The notes beneath the pieces are model-generated. The model saw nothing but the letters and a program-made list of their open reading frames with translations, made no database searches and was not told the DNA's origin. A stretch of 16,931 bases of DNA from Acidimicrobiales bacterium (GTDB lineage: Bacteria; Actinomycetota; Acidimicrobiia; Acidimicrobiales; JABEUL01), in NCBI GenBank assembly GCA_013044465.1, contig JABEUL010000027.1, positions 1 through 16,931 of the forward strand. The letters are read 5' to 3'. Position 1 is the first letter of the stretch. Each line of letters opens with the position of its first letter. This document shows positions 6,299 to 14,328 of the stretch, piece by piece. Both the position numbers and the translations under genes were made by a program.

Positions 6299-6334
6299 AG
6301 CATCTTCCTAGAAATGGAAGTGGCTCTTTTTTTT
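6299..6334 (+). terminator. Terminator-like hairpin with T8 in the glycan operon leader
   Basis: CTTCC (6304-6308) pairs with GGAAG (6316-6320) over a 7-base loop. Beyond a 2x2 internal loop AGC (6299-6301) pairs with GCT (6323-6325); then C and eight T's follow (6327-6334). The T-run makes an intrinsic terminator plausible, though the stem is short. No gene lies immediately upstream on this strand, so it would act on a leader transcript or a small RNA. Confidence 0.4.
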
Positions 6335-6373
6335 AAGCCAGTAGATAACTTGAAGGGTATTTTCATCCACCCA

Positions 6374-6385
6374 GCCCGCAAGGGC
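6374..6385 (+). other. GNRA-tetraloop hairpin
   Basis: GCCC-GCAA-GGGC: a 4-bp all-GC stem closed by a GCAA tetraloop, unusual in this AT-rich gap. Such hairpins are typical building blocks of structured RNA. It is small, and by itself could be chance. Confidence 0.35.
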
Positions 6386-6404
6386 GTCCCAGATCTAATT
6401 CAGG

Positions 6405-6431
6405 TGGTAGAATAATGCAGTGGCTCTACCA
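6405..6431 (+). other. 7-bp hairpin upstream of rfbF
   Basis: TGGTAGA (6405-6411) pairs exactly with TCTACCA (6425-6431) around a 13-base loop. It sits 20 bases after the GNRA hairpin and about 110 bases before the rfbF start; a possible leader RNA element. Confidence 0.35.
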
Positions 6432-6544
6432 GGTAATAAGCTAAGCCGTTTACTCTCGCTCTTGATATTTAAAGTTGTTCCCTTTGTTACGACTGTAGAC
6501 AAATATCATGGCTACGATCTCACTTCTGGTGCTGCTAAAAATTC

Positions 6545-7318
6545 ATGAAAGCAGTCATCCTCGCCGGAGGAAAAGGAACACGACTGGCTGAAGAGACAGA
6601 GGTGCGACCCAAACCGCTAATCAATATCGGTGAATATCCGATAATTTGGCACATCTGCAATATTTACGCGCACCATGGAATTGAAGACTTTCTAATTGCC
6701 AGAGGTTATAAGGGGGAGATGATCTCCCAATATTTTGCAAATTATCAACTTCAAGAGAGTGACACAATATTCCACCTGAAAGACAACACTCGGGAATATA
6801 AAAACCAAACTAAGGTTCCTCAATGGAATGTAGCTGTAATTAACACTGGAATTGACACAGCAACCGGTGGGAGACTCAAGCGCCTTGGGGACTGGCTCGA
6901 TAGCGAAGATTGCTTTTTGATGACTTATGGCGATGGAGTTGGAGATATTGACATCACGAATCTGATCAAATTTCATCGCTCTCATGGCAAACTGGTAACC
7001 GTAACAGTCGTGAGACCCCCAGCTCGATTTGGAACACTGCAGCTTACTGGAGACGAGGTTACACGTTTTGCAGAAAAGGACCCACTAGCCGAAGGTTGGA
7101 TAAGCGGTGGATTCTTTGTAATTCAACGTGAGGCGCTTAAATACATCGACTCAGATGAGACTGCTTGGGAACGTGAGCCGATGGAAGCATTGACAGAGCT
7201 TGGTGAAGTTATGGCATTTAAGCACAATGGCTTTTGGCATCCAATGGATACCCTAAGGGACAAGAGACTGCTCAATGAGTTGTGGGATAAAGGAGAAGCA
7301 CCTTGGAAAATGTGGTGA
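6545..7318 (+). CDS. rfbF: Glucose-1-phosphate cytidylyltransferase
   Basis: A 257-residue cytoplasmic nucleotidyltransferase making CDP-glucose from CTP and glucose-1-phosphate, the entry step to CDP-activated deoxysugars. Residues 1-25 hold the nucleotide-binding signature LAGGKGTRL and the RPKPL motif; YPIIWHICNIYAHHG (31-45) is characteristic of RfbF rather than the dTDP or UDP enzymes. YGDG at 128-131 supplies the metal aspartate D130. The C-terminus WHPMDTLRDKRLLNELWDKG and the closing APWKMW are near-diagnostic, and length equals the family norm. The ATG at 6545 has no clear ribosome site; the preceding CTGCTAAAAATTC is AT-rich. It is the first gene of the plus-strand glycan operon and overlaps rfbG by 16 bp if rfbG uses its TTG start. 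Confidence 0.94.
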   Translation: MKAVILAGGKGTRLAEETEVRPKPLINIGEYPIIWHICNIYAHHGIEDFLIARGYKGEMISQYFANYQLQESDTIFHLKDNTREYKNQTKVPQWNVAVINTGIDTATGGRLKRLGDWLDSEDCFLMTYGDGVGDIDITNLIKFHRSHGKLVTVTVVRPPARFGTLQLTGDEVTRFAEKDPLAEGWISGGFFVIQREALKYIDSDETAWEREPMEALTELGEVMAFKHNGFWHPMDTLRDKRLLNELWDKGEAPWKMW

Positions 7319-8289
7319 ATACCTTCTGGAAGGACAAATCAGTTTTAGTAACTGGTGCCGGAGGATTTATTGGCAGCAATCTCACCAAATATCTGGTAAA
7401 CCAAAATGCTTCGGTAACTGTTCTACTTAGAAGTAATAACTACAGATCTCTTCTATTTATTCACTCCCTCGAAAAAAGTGTAAACATCATAAACGGTGAT
7501 ATTCGTAATATAGATGACGTTTGTTATGCGGTTTCTCGTTTTGATTCGGAGTACGTATTTCATTTAGCGGCTCAGCCAATTGTTACCAAAGCTTTAAATG
7601 ACCCATTGGTCACACTTGAGGACAATATTAGAGGTACGTATAATATCCTTGAAGCATGCCGAAAATATATTGATCAGATAAAATCGGTGATCATGGCATC
7701 AAGTGACAAAGCTTATGGCGATGTTCAAGCTCCTCCATTCGTGGAGACAATGAACGTTAGCGGAAGGCATCCATACGACGTATCAAAAGCCTGCGGCGAT
7801 ATGATCTGCCAGGCCTACGCCCATAGTTATGGATTGCCTATATCAATAGCTAGATGTGGGAATGTATATGGCGACGGAGATCTTCATTGGACAAGGATAA
7901 TACCTGGTGCAATCAAAGCGTATCTAAAGAATGAGAGGCCACTTATTCGAAGTAATGGCACACTTACTCGTGACTATGTTTTCGTCAGTGACATTGTCCG
8001 GGCATATGCGATGCTGGGCCAGTACACGGCCGACACCGAATCCCGAGGAGATGCATTTAATTTTGCCACAGGAGTTCCAACTTCGGTAAACACCGTTCTC
8101 GAATTGCTACAATCTCTCTGCAACTCCGATCTTGAACCCATATATTTGGATCAAGCAAAGAGCGAGATTTCCCATCAATCACTTGTGTCAGCTAAAGCAG
8201 CAGCTGCCCTTGGTTGGAAAGCAGAAGTACCCATGGATGAAGGTCTAAGCCAAACAGTCCAATGGTATTCCAAATATTTTGAGAGCTAG
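7303..8289 (+). CDS. rfbG: CDP-glucose 4,6-dehydratase-like SDR
   Basis: A 328-residue extended short-chain dehydrogenase predicted to convert CDP-glucose to CDP-4-keto-6-deoxyglucose using bound NAD. It begins with the family-typical FWKDKSVLVTG; the Rossmann motif TGAGGFIG is at 17-24, HLAAQ at 87-91, SSDKAYG at 133-139 and the catalytic pair Y158/K162 in YDVSK. The Asp-Lys after Ser (D135-K136) is what CDP-glucose dehydratases carry where dTDP-glucose dehydratases have Asp-Glu. RCGNVYGDGDLHWTRIIP (184-201) also fits. It is about 30 residues shorter than classic RfbG, so another NDP-sugar dehydratase or epimerase is possible, but pairing with rfbF argues for this role. An AAAGGAG seven bases upstream supports the TTG at 7303; a GTG at 7315 overlapping the rfbF stop is the alternative. 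Confidence 0.8.
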   Translation: MENVVNTFWKDKSVLVTGAGGFIGSNLTKYLVNQNASVTVLLRSNNYRSLLFIHSLEKSVNIINGDIRNIDDVCYAVSRFDSEYVFHLAAQPIVTKALNDPLVTLEDNIRGTYNILEACRKYIDQIKSVIMASSDKAYGDVQAPPFVETMNVSGRHPYDVSKACGDMICQAYAHSYGLPISIARCGNVYGDGDLHWTRIIPGAIKAYLKNERPLIRSNGTLTRDYVFVSDIVRAYAMLGQYTADTESRGDAFNFATGVPTSVNTVLELLQSLCNSDLEPIYLDQAKSEISHQSLVSAKAAAALGWKAEVPMDEGLSQTVQWYSKYFES

Positions 8290-8293
8290 ATAA

Positions 8294-9211
8294 GTGAACG
8301 CTACTCCTGCTGATCAATCAGGAAACTGTCCTTGGTGCAAGCATAGCTCTTCAAAGTCCGTGATTGGAAGAGATTATAACTACAGTGTCTCCCGCTCAAA
8401 GTATCTGTATAAAAGGTGTAACAATTGCGATTGGGTGTGGTTAACAAATCAGCCAGATGACTTGGATAAGTACTATCCCGCAAGGTATTTTAAGACTGAC
8501 CAGGACCAAAATAATGTTGCCAAGCTTGCATCAGTGGAGCAGTACAAAATCGATATCGTGACTCGATTCAAGCAAAGTGGAAACTTGTTGGACATCGGAC
8601 CTGGTGCTGGAGGATTTATCTATTTAGCCCAGAAATACGGCTTCACAGTTTCGGCTCATGAGGCTAGTGAAATAAATGCTAAGTGGATCGCCAGCGAGTT
8701 TAATGTTGAATGTATAACTTTGATCGACCTTCTGGAAGCGACACACATCGAGAACTATTTCGATGTCATAACTATGTGGCATTCCGCTGAGCATGTTGAG
8801 TTGCCGGTTGAACTCATTGGCAAGATCTCTAGGTTGTTGCGAACCGGAGGCATCTTGGTTGTTGCTACCCCAAATCCACAGGCGCTCCAATTCAGAGTAT
8901 TTCGGGGCCATTGGACACATTTAGATCCGCCGAGGCACCTTAATTTAATTCCGATAAATTGCTTGATCGAGTCTTGCCAAAAGTTTCACTTGGAGTCAAC
9001 AGAGGTTATGTGGGGAGATTCCAGTGCTAGAGGCTGGAACCGGTTTGGATGGGAACAGACTCTATCAAACCTGACAAATAATAGGTCAGCTGAGAAGCTC
9101 TTATTCCTACTTGGAACCGGTATATTTGGATTATGTCGCTCGTTGGAAAAGAGACCCCTAAAAGGAGCTTGCTACACAGCAATATTTAAAAGAGTCGAAG
9201 AGTTAAATTGA
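8294..9211 (+). CDS. Class I SAM-dependent methyltransferase with N-terminal zinc ribbon
   Basis: A 305-residue probable cytoplasmic methyltransferase. Two CxxC pairs (C12/C15 in CPWC, C42/C45 in CNNC) form a likely zinc ribbon. The SAM-binding loop LLDIGPGAGG lies at 98-107, followed by a Methyltransf_23-like core with MWHSAEHVELP and a GGILVVATPNP strand. Proteins of this build are common in O-antigen and exopolysaccharide loci, where they methylate sugars or glycan ends; the acceptor here is unknown. It lacks the YHEH motif and C-terminal domain of the TylC3-type enzyme further on, so it probably does a different job, such as O-methylation. Start GTG at 8294, four bases after the rfbG stop, behind a weak GAGAG. 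The next gene begins within its stop (TTGA overlap). Confidence 0.82.
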   Translation: MNATPADQSGNCPWCKHSSSKSVIGRDYNYSVSRSKYLYKRCNNCDWVWLTNQPDDLDKYYPARYFKTDQDQNNVAKLASVEQYKIDIVTRFKQSGNLLDIGPGAGGFIYLAQKYGFTVSAHEASEINAKWIASEFNVECITLIDLLEATHIENYFDVITMWHSAEHVELPVELIGKISRLLRTGGILVVATPNPQALQFRVFRGHWTHLDPPRHLNLIPINCLIESCQKFHLESTEVMWGDSSARGWNRFGWEQTLSNLTNNRSAEKLLFLLGTGIFGLCRSLEKRPLKGACYTAIFKRVEELN

Positions 9212-10398
9212 TATCGATACTTTTGCCTACCAAGGAGAGGCTTGTATATCTCAAGAAGGCCGTTGCCAGTGTAATAGCTCAGGACTGCCATGATTGGGAG
9301 CTTTGCATTTCCGACAACTGCAGCGGACCTGAAGTCGAAAACTGGATAAGGCAACTTGGTGATGGGAGAATCAAGTACTTTCGGCAACCACGCTTAGTTG
9401 CAGTAACTGATAATTGGAATAGCGCATATTCACTTTCGTCAGGTGATTACATTCTAATGCTTGGCGATGATGACTTGTTGAGAAAAGGCTGCTTAACTAA
9501 GCTGCAAAACATAATTGAGAAGTTTGATAAGCCTGAAGGAATTTATTATCAGGGTTTAATGGTGAAATACCCTGGCGTCACCTCGCCTGAGTCGCCGCCT
9601 GAGGTTCTCAGATGCGGAGTAGCTTCATTCCTTGAAGGTATAGATGAGCCATTTTTGGTTCCGCGTGAAATTCGTTACCAGGCTGTACATCAGGCATTCA
9701 AGTTTAGAATGTCATACCCATTCAATATGCAACTCGCTCTTATGAGGAGGGACTTCATAGTTGAAAAAGCCGAAGATCAAATATTCAGATCTTCTTATCC
9801 TGATTACTTCGCGATGAACTTCCTTATGCTTGAAGCTAATTCGGTAGTTGGCGTGCCAGAAAATCTGGTCACAGTTGGTGTTACTAAGAAGTCGTTTGGC
9901 TATTTCTATTTCAATGGCACTTCAGCATATGGATACAATTATTTACAAGAACAAGCGGATAATCCTCAACCCACAAGGCTAAACAATACCTCCACTTCTC
10001 AACATCTTGAATCATGGTTGGACGCCATTGGTCATGTAAAACAGGCTGCAAGTAATACCACCTTAACACCTAATTTAAAAAGATTTAGATTGCTCACTTT
10101 TGCTCAACTGGCAAGGGACGGGATATCGGGATCTTGGTATATTCAGGGTGATTTTAGGAAGATCATGCACCTTGATAATGGATACTTGCTAGTAAAGTGG
10201 GTGACTGCTTACAGGATTCTAAGGGCGTTTTCCGTGCTTCTTCCATCAAAGGTTGTCAAATTTGCAAAAGTGACAGCTCATTGGTTTAAACTTCGCATTA
10301 GAGAGACGAGCTGGGATGAGTCAATGATTAATATTTATGGGAATGGTGAAATGCAACTTAGTGCAGACAAAAACTTTACCTTCAATATTGAGGAATGA
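9208..10398 (+). CDS. Family 2 glycosyltransferase
   Basis: A 396-residue inverting GT-A glycosyltransferase, presumably acting on a lipid-linked glycan at the cytoplasmic face of the membrane. The N-terminus MISILLPTKERLVYLKKAV and ISDNCS are typical GT2 nucleotide-binding features, and the metal motif is DDD at 87-89 within LGDDDLL. The C-terminal half is less conserved and holds several aromatic-rich stretches; no clear membrane helix. Start is TTG at 9208, overlapping the previous stop as TTGA, with GAAGAG in the upstream coding end as a possible ribosome site. No ATG lies nearby and the GT2 fold begins at once, so the start is well supported. Donor and acceptor cannot be read from sequence; CDP-sugar from this locus is a reasonable candidate. 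Confidence 0.88.
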   Translation: MISILLPTKERLVYLKKAVASVIAQDCHDWELCISDNCSGPEVENWIRQLGDGRIKYFRQPRLVAVTDNWNSAYSLSSGDYILMLGDDDLLRKGCLTKLQNIIEKFDKPEGIYYQGLMVKYPGVTSPESPPEVLRCGVASFLEGIDEPFLVPREIRYQAVHQAFKFRMSYPFNMQLALMRRDFIVEKAEDQIFRSSYPDYFAMNFLMLEANSVVGVPENLVTVGVTKKSFGYFYFNGTSAYGYNYLQEQADNPQPTRLNNTSTSQHLESWLDAIGHVKQAASNTTLTPNLKRFRLLTFAQLARDGISGSWYIQGDFRKIMHLDNGYLLVKWVTAYRILRAFSVLLPSKVVKFAKVTAHWFKLRIRETSWDESMINIYGNGEMQLSADKNFTFNIEE

Positions 10399-10401
10399 TC
10401 G

Positions 10402-11916
10402 TTGGCCGACACGCTCGAACGCAAACCGACATTATCTCGTAACATTGTTTACTCCCTTATCGGGCAATTTGGTCTTGCCATTTTGGCCATTGCCACTGTT
10501 CATGTAATCTTTTCAAGAATGACCAATGAGGAATTCGGTGTAGTTATGGTTTCCATGCTTTGGGGTTCTATTTTGGTCAGTGCAATGGATCTAGGAATAA
10601 GTACCGCAATTGTTCAGTATCTTTCTAGCAAGTTAACCCGCAAAGATAGCGTCGTTGAATTGCTTAGACTTATGTCCTTAATTTACTGGTCTTTGGCCAT
10701 CGTAATTATTGGATTTTCCGTTGCTACGGGAAATTATTTGATTCCGTTGTTTGAACGCTTTTCCGGCAGCAACTCAGATGTAGACATAAAAGCGGCAATG
10801 TTAATTATTGCTGGCAGTGGACTAATAATGCCGCGGGTTATGTATGCCGCAACACTACGCGGATGTGAGAAATTTGGTTTAATTACTGCCCTAGATTTGT
10901 CGTTAAAGCTTACTCAGCAGCTAGGACTAATAATTACAACTATTGTCACTAGTTCAATTTATGACATTGCCGTATGGGTATTGGGTAGTTACCTTTTAAG
11001 CACTGTAGTTTATGCGGTTGCTGTGGCAAGAACGTTTTCGACCAAGTCGTTGATTCCAGCATACAATCGAAAGACTGTTTCCGAAATCAAGACACTGTCA
11101 AACTCGCTAATACTAATTTCAATTAGCTCCCTGGTTCATGTCCAAGGCGACCAAGCAGTGGTTAGCGCCGAGTTGCCGCTTTCCCAGGCAGGCTTCTATT
11201 CATCAATATCACAATTGGCTACTCGCGGCCAAGCTCTTTTTAGTTCGCTTGCAGATGCCAGCTTGCCAGCATTGACCCGGCAGTATGCAGCCGGAGGGAT
11301 TGACCTACTTCGGAAAGAGTATAAAAAAGTCTTTAGCGTGATTGGTTTTGGCGCCGTGTTTGTATATGGCAGTATCGCGCTTTTAGCAGGGCCAGTTCTT
11401 CAAATAGTATTTAGTAAAGCGGTTGAATCGAAATTTGCAATTCCCTTGGTGCTTATTTTGGGCGGGTATACTCTCAATGCCCTGTTGTCTCCCATTTATT
11501 TGGCCTGTATTGCTAGGGGGATTGTCAAACGCTTCGCGTGGCGAAATGTCCTAGTCGTTACGCTGACAGTGCTGGCGGTTGTATTTCTAACAAAAAGATT
11601 TGGAGTTTTGGGAGCCTCGTATTCCTGGCTTATTGCAGGAATTTTGGGAATTCTGATTACACTTCCTAAAATGTGCGAAGATGGTTTGAGTCAGCGCACA
11701 GTAGATTGGTTTATTCTCAATTCTAAATTGCTACCTTCACTCCTGTGCTACGTGGGACTATTGATTTGCATCCATGCTGTTCATAATATTCAATTTGTAT
11801 ACATTTTGCTCATCACTGTCTTAATGGGAGTTATTCACCTATGCATATGGGTATGGGTCGAGAAAGATAATTACGAGCTAAATTTTATCAAAAACTTGCG
11901 AGAAAAAGTACGTTGA
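10402..11916 (+). CDS. Wzx-like polysaccharide flippase (MOP superfamily)
   Basis: A 504-residue polytopic membrane protein with about twelve or more hydrophobic helices spread over its whole length and an N-terminal RNIVYSLIGQFGLAILAIATVHVIFSR segment typical of polysaccharide-export flippases (Polysacc_synt family). It should move an undecaprenyl-linked repeat unit across the membrane. The paired-half layout is visible, with ISISSLVHVQGDQAVVSAELPLSQAGFYS starting near residue 230 as the typical second-bundle signature. Start is TTG at 10402 with AGGA seven bases upstream, three bases after the previous stop. Sitting between two glycosyltransferases, it marks this as a Wzx/Wzy-type assembly locus, though no Wzy polymerase is in the window. 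Confidence 0.88.
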   Translation: MADTLERKPTLSRNIVYSLIGQFGLAILAIATVHVIFSRMTNEEFGVVMVSMLWGSILVSAMDLGISTAIVQYLSSKLTRKDSVVELLRLMSLIYWSLAIVIIGFSVATGNYLIPLFERFSGSNSDVDIKAAMLIIAGSGLIMPRVMYAATLRGCEKFGLITALDLSLKLTQQLGLIITTIVTSSIYDIAVWVLGSYLLSTVVYAVAVARTFSTKSLIPAYNRKTVSEIKTLSNSLILISISSLVHVQGDQAVVSAELPLSQAGFYSSISQLATRGQALFSSLADASLPALTRQYAAGGIDLLRKEYKKVFSVIGFGAVFVYGSIALLAGPVLQIVFSKAVESKFAIPLVLILGGYTLNALLSPIYLACIARGIVKRFAWRNVLVVTLTVLAVVFLTKRFGVLGASYSWLIAGILGILITLPKMCEDGLSQRTVDWFILNSKLLPSLLCYVGLLICIHAVHNIQFVYILLITVLMGVIHLCIWVWVEKDNYELNFIKNLREKVR

Positions 11917-11942
11917 AGCATGTAGATGGGAGATTTAAATAG

Positions 11943-12935
11943 TTGACAACTTCTAACAGCCCGTTGGTCACATTGGCAATGCCTATTTACAATGGAATGC
12001 CCTTTCTTCCAATCTCATTAGAAGGAATACTTTCACAAGATTATAGACATATTGAAATAATTCTTTCTGACAATGCATCCGACGATGAGACATCCCAATT
12101 ATGCCAACAAGCTGCTTCAAAAGATAATCGAGTCACATATGTGCGTCATGCTCAAAATATGGGAGCAAGCTGGAATTTTAACTTCTGTGTAAATGCAGCA
12201 AAAGGCGATCTTTTTAGTTGGGTAGGGAGTGATGACCACATCAAGTCCAACTATGTATCGACCTGTGTGACATTTTTGAAAGACAATCCAAAGTTAATCG
12301 GCTGCATCAGTGATTTACAATTTATAGACATCGATAACAATAGCTTGCATAAGCTATCTCAGCCCGATGGTCTGACTTCAGCTTCACGCCAAGTACGACT
12401 TTCTGCATTTCTTGGCAATATTGAGTGGTATATGGCCTATGGGCTTTATCGAAGCCAGACATTGAAAGGGTCCGGGCTTTTTAGACCCAAGTTTGGTCCA
12501 GATGTTTTGCTCCTCTGGGAATTACTAATCCAGAATCAGATCGGCGTAATACACCAAACTCTCATCGATTATCGCCGCTACAGCAATAGGGAAGTCACTG
12601 ATGTTTGGGAGAGGTTGCAAGGAGATGGTGATGCCAATGCTCCTAATTGGCTTCACTGTAATTTATGGAAAGACCTATACGCAGTTACAGGCACACTAAA
12701 TTTGGGACTTCAGGATCTAAAATCAGTGAGATTGCTGCTTGCAAAGTGGCTAGTTTCTGGAAATTTTCGAGACTTGCTTTTTACGGATTTCGTTACTAAG
12801 GCTAGGAACATTAATTTGTCCAGCAAGGCATTGAGTGAGTTTAGCCGTGCTATATTCCTAATATTGGCGATTCTGACAAGACCAAGTCGAGGAGCGAGAA
12901 ACGTTCTAAAAGTCATTAGACTGAAGCTAAAATGA
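11943..12935 (+). CDS. Family 2 glycosyltransferase
   Basis: A 330-residue GT-A glycosyltransferase. It opens with VTLAMPIYNGMPFLPISLEGILSQDY, continues with EIILSDNASDDET (38-50), NMGASWNFN, and a metal-binding SDDH at 96-99 (usual DxD position). The rest resembles GT2 enzymes of capsule and O-antigen loci; the C-terminal 40 residues are basic and hydrophobic, perhaps for membrane contact. Start is TTG at 11943; GGGAGA at 11928-11933 lies nine bases upstream. The 26-bp gap after the flippase is the longest inside the operon. Its stop overlaps the next start as ATGA. Donor and acceptor are unknown. Confidence 0.88.
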   Translation: MTTSNSPLVTLAMPIYNGMPFLPISLEGILSQDYRHIEIILSDNASDDETSQLCQQAASKDNRVTYVRHAQNMGASWNFNFCVNAAKGDLFSWVGSDDHIKSNYVSTCVTFLKDNPKLIGCISDLQFIDIDNNSLHKLSQPDGLTSASRQVRLSAFLGNIEWYMAYGLYRSQTLKGSGLFRPKFGPDVLLLWELLIQNQIGVIHQTLIDYRRYSNREVTDVWERLQGDGDANAPNWLHCNLWKDLYAVTGTLNLGLQDLKSVRLLLAKWLVSGNFRDLLFTDFVTKARNINLSSKALSEFSRAIFLILAILTRPSRGARNVLKVIRLKLK

Positions 12936-13819
12936 TTGAATATTCTGAGGGTATTAGCGGTACTTTACTAATTACCGGAAGCGCCGGATTTATTGGGAGC
13001 AACCTAATTCCTATGACGAAAGGTGCCCAAGTTTTGGAGATTGCACATTCTTGGACTTCTAAAAATGAGTTACGTAATTTGATTAGTGGACATAAAATCG
13101 ATTCCTGTATACATTTAGGATGGTACGCAAGCGCTCCTGATTATCTATACTCAGAGGAAAACAATAGGCAAAGTTATGAACGCAGTTTAGAGCTAGTCGA
13201 ACTTCTTTTAGAGCAAGAATGCACCCATCTGACGGCAGTGGGTAGCGGTGCAGAATATAGTCAGAAATCCTCATTTCTGGTAGAAGGAGACCCTACGAGT
13301 GATGATTTACCTTATTTCCACTACAAGGGGTTACTTAGAGAGCACCTACTATCCTTAAATTCGAAAGGAGGCTTAAAGAGTGCTTGGTGCCGCATATTTA
13401 ATGTCATTGGGCCAAAAGAACATCAAGAAAGATTAATTCCAACAATAATAGATCGATTGATTGATAATCAGCCGATTGATTTATCCGCTGGGACACAGAT
13501 ACGTGATTACTTGCATGTCGATGATGTAGCACGAGCAATAATTTCAGTTTCAACTAAACAGCTTTCAGGTATTTACAACATCTGTTCAGGAGAGCCAGTG
13601 GAAATGAGAACTCTTTGGAAAGATATAGCCACCGATTTAGACGGCCTAGATCTGTTAAACATCGGGTTCCGAGAGCCCGATAAATATGATCCGCCATTTA
13701 GGATCGGTTCCAATGCAAAGCTCTGCGCCGATACTTCATGGCGAAGGCAAATTAATTACACCGAAATGATTAGAGATACTGTCAGTTACTGGACTTCCAA
13801 ATTAAGTAAAGGAAACTGA
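12932..13819 (+). CDS. NAD(P)-dependent SDR, candidate NDP-4-keto-sugar reductase
   Basis: A 295-residue extended SDR. The Rossmann loop TGSAGFIG is at 15-22, followed by HLGWYASAPDYL; the catalytic Ser is likely in VGSGAEY (103-109) and the Tyr/Lys pair is Y128/K132 in YFHYK. RDYLHVDDVARAI and YNICSG are typical of NDP-sugar reductases and epimerases. It would reduce the 4-keto group of the branched sugar, completing the pathway begun by rfbF and rfbG. An epimerase role cannot be excluded. It is translationally coupled to the glycosyltransferase before it (ATGA). Its last 34 bp overlap the 3' end of the opposing epimerase gene, an unusual convergent overlap. It is the last gene of the plus-strand operon; no terminator is visible at its end. 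Confidence 0.85.
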   Translation: MIEYSEGISGTLLITGSAGFIGSNLIPMTKGAQVLEIAHSWTSKNELRNLISGHKIDSCIHLGWYASAPDYLYSEENNRQSYERSLELVELLLEQECTHLTAVGSGAEYSQKSSFLVEGDPTSDDLPYFHYKGLLREHLLSLNSKGGLKSAWCRIFNVIGPKEHQERLIPTIIDRLIDNQPIDLSAGTQIRDYLHVDDVARAIISVSTKQLSGIYNICSGEPVEMRTLWKDIATDLDGLDLLNIGFREPDKYDPPFRIGSNAKLCADTSWRRQINYTEMIRDTVSYWTSKLSKGN

Positions 13820-14328
13820 GCATCTCGGCTTGAAACAACGGTTGGCAATAATGGCCAATTTACACTTACGGCTGGATCGTTCCACCGAATTCCTTTTTGA
13901 GCATCTTGATTAAACTCACCGCAAATAAAGTATTCAAGTACACAGTTATCTGTCAACGTAATATAGCCATGAGCAATTCCTGGAGAAACAATTATGGAAC
14001 TAAAACTTTCAGACTTCAGGTTGATTCCTACCCACTTTAAATAAGTATCTGATTTAGGTCGAAAATCTACAAGAACATCAAAACACTCGCCCTGACTACA
14101 GCGAACTATTTTGGTTTCCTCAAAAGGGGATTCCTGAAAATGTAAGCCGCGAAGAGTACCTTTTTCTAAATTGGTTGCCGTGCATAAGTACATTGAGGAG
14201 ATGTCTAACTCTAAATCCCTCAATATACTCTGTTCCAAATGTTTTACGAATAATCCTCTCTCGTCAGAGTGTATCTCTGGGTTAAATATATAGCAACCTT
14301 CAATGTCAAGACTTTGGAGGGTCGTCAT
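13786..14328 (-). CDS. RmlC-like NDP-4-keto-6-deoxyhexose epimerase
   Basis: A 180-residue cupin of the dTDP-4-dehydrorhamnose 3,5-epimerase family. Residues corresponding to the known active site are present: R60 and H63 in GTLRGLHFQ, K73, Y133 in VLEY, and D169 in SRDAQFP completing the His-Asp dyad. HSDERGLFVKH at 20-30 and IRWNDP at 147-152 are family hallmarks. No dTDP-glucose enzymes are in the window, so its substrate is more likely the CDP-linked 4-keto sugar, possibly the C-methylated one, acting at C5 or at C3 and C5. The aromatic residue usually Tyr at about 139 is Phe here, which might alter specificity. It is coupled to the C-methyltransferase by an ATGA overlap, which supports a shared pathway, and its end overlaps the opposing reductase by 34 bp. 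Confidence 0.87.
   Translation of the reverse strand: MTTLQSLDIEGCYIFNPEIHSDERGLFVKHLEQSILRDLELDISSMYLCTATNLEKGTLRGLHFQESPFEETKIVRCSQGECFDVLVDFRPKSDTYLKWVGINLKSESFSSIIVSPGIAHGYITLTDNCVLEYFICGEFNQDAQKGIRWNDPAVSVNWPLLPTVVSSRDAQFPLLNLEVQ

Larger units (their letters stand above)
5985..6544. other. 560-bp intergenic region with several hairpins, no convincing gene
   Basis: This gap separates the divergent cyclase and glycan operon. I find no protein-coding gene and no tRNA in it. It contains a 16-bp palindrome, a 9-bp direct repeat, a terminator-like hairpin with T8, a GNRA-capped hairpin and a 7-bp hairpin, each listed separately. GATATTT (6464-6470) and AAATATC (6501-6507) can also pair across 30 bases. 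TTGACA at 6134-6139 and TATGAT at 6153-6158 look like promoter boxes but are only 13 bp apart. The conserved core of cyclic di-GMP riboswitches was looked for on both strands and not seen. Confidence 0.5.

Noticed and set aside
5985..6544. Cyclic di-GMP riboswitch between the cyclase and the glycan operon
   Set aside because: Expected from context, but the conserved core sequences of the known classes were not seen on either strand.
6508..6622. A 26-codon frame starting ATGGCTACG and overlapping the rfbF start
   Set aside because: Considered as a leader peptide, but it lacks a ribosome site and has no run of regulatory codons.
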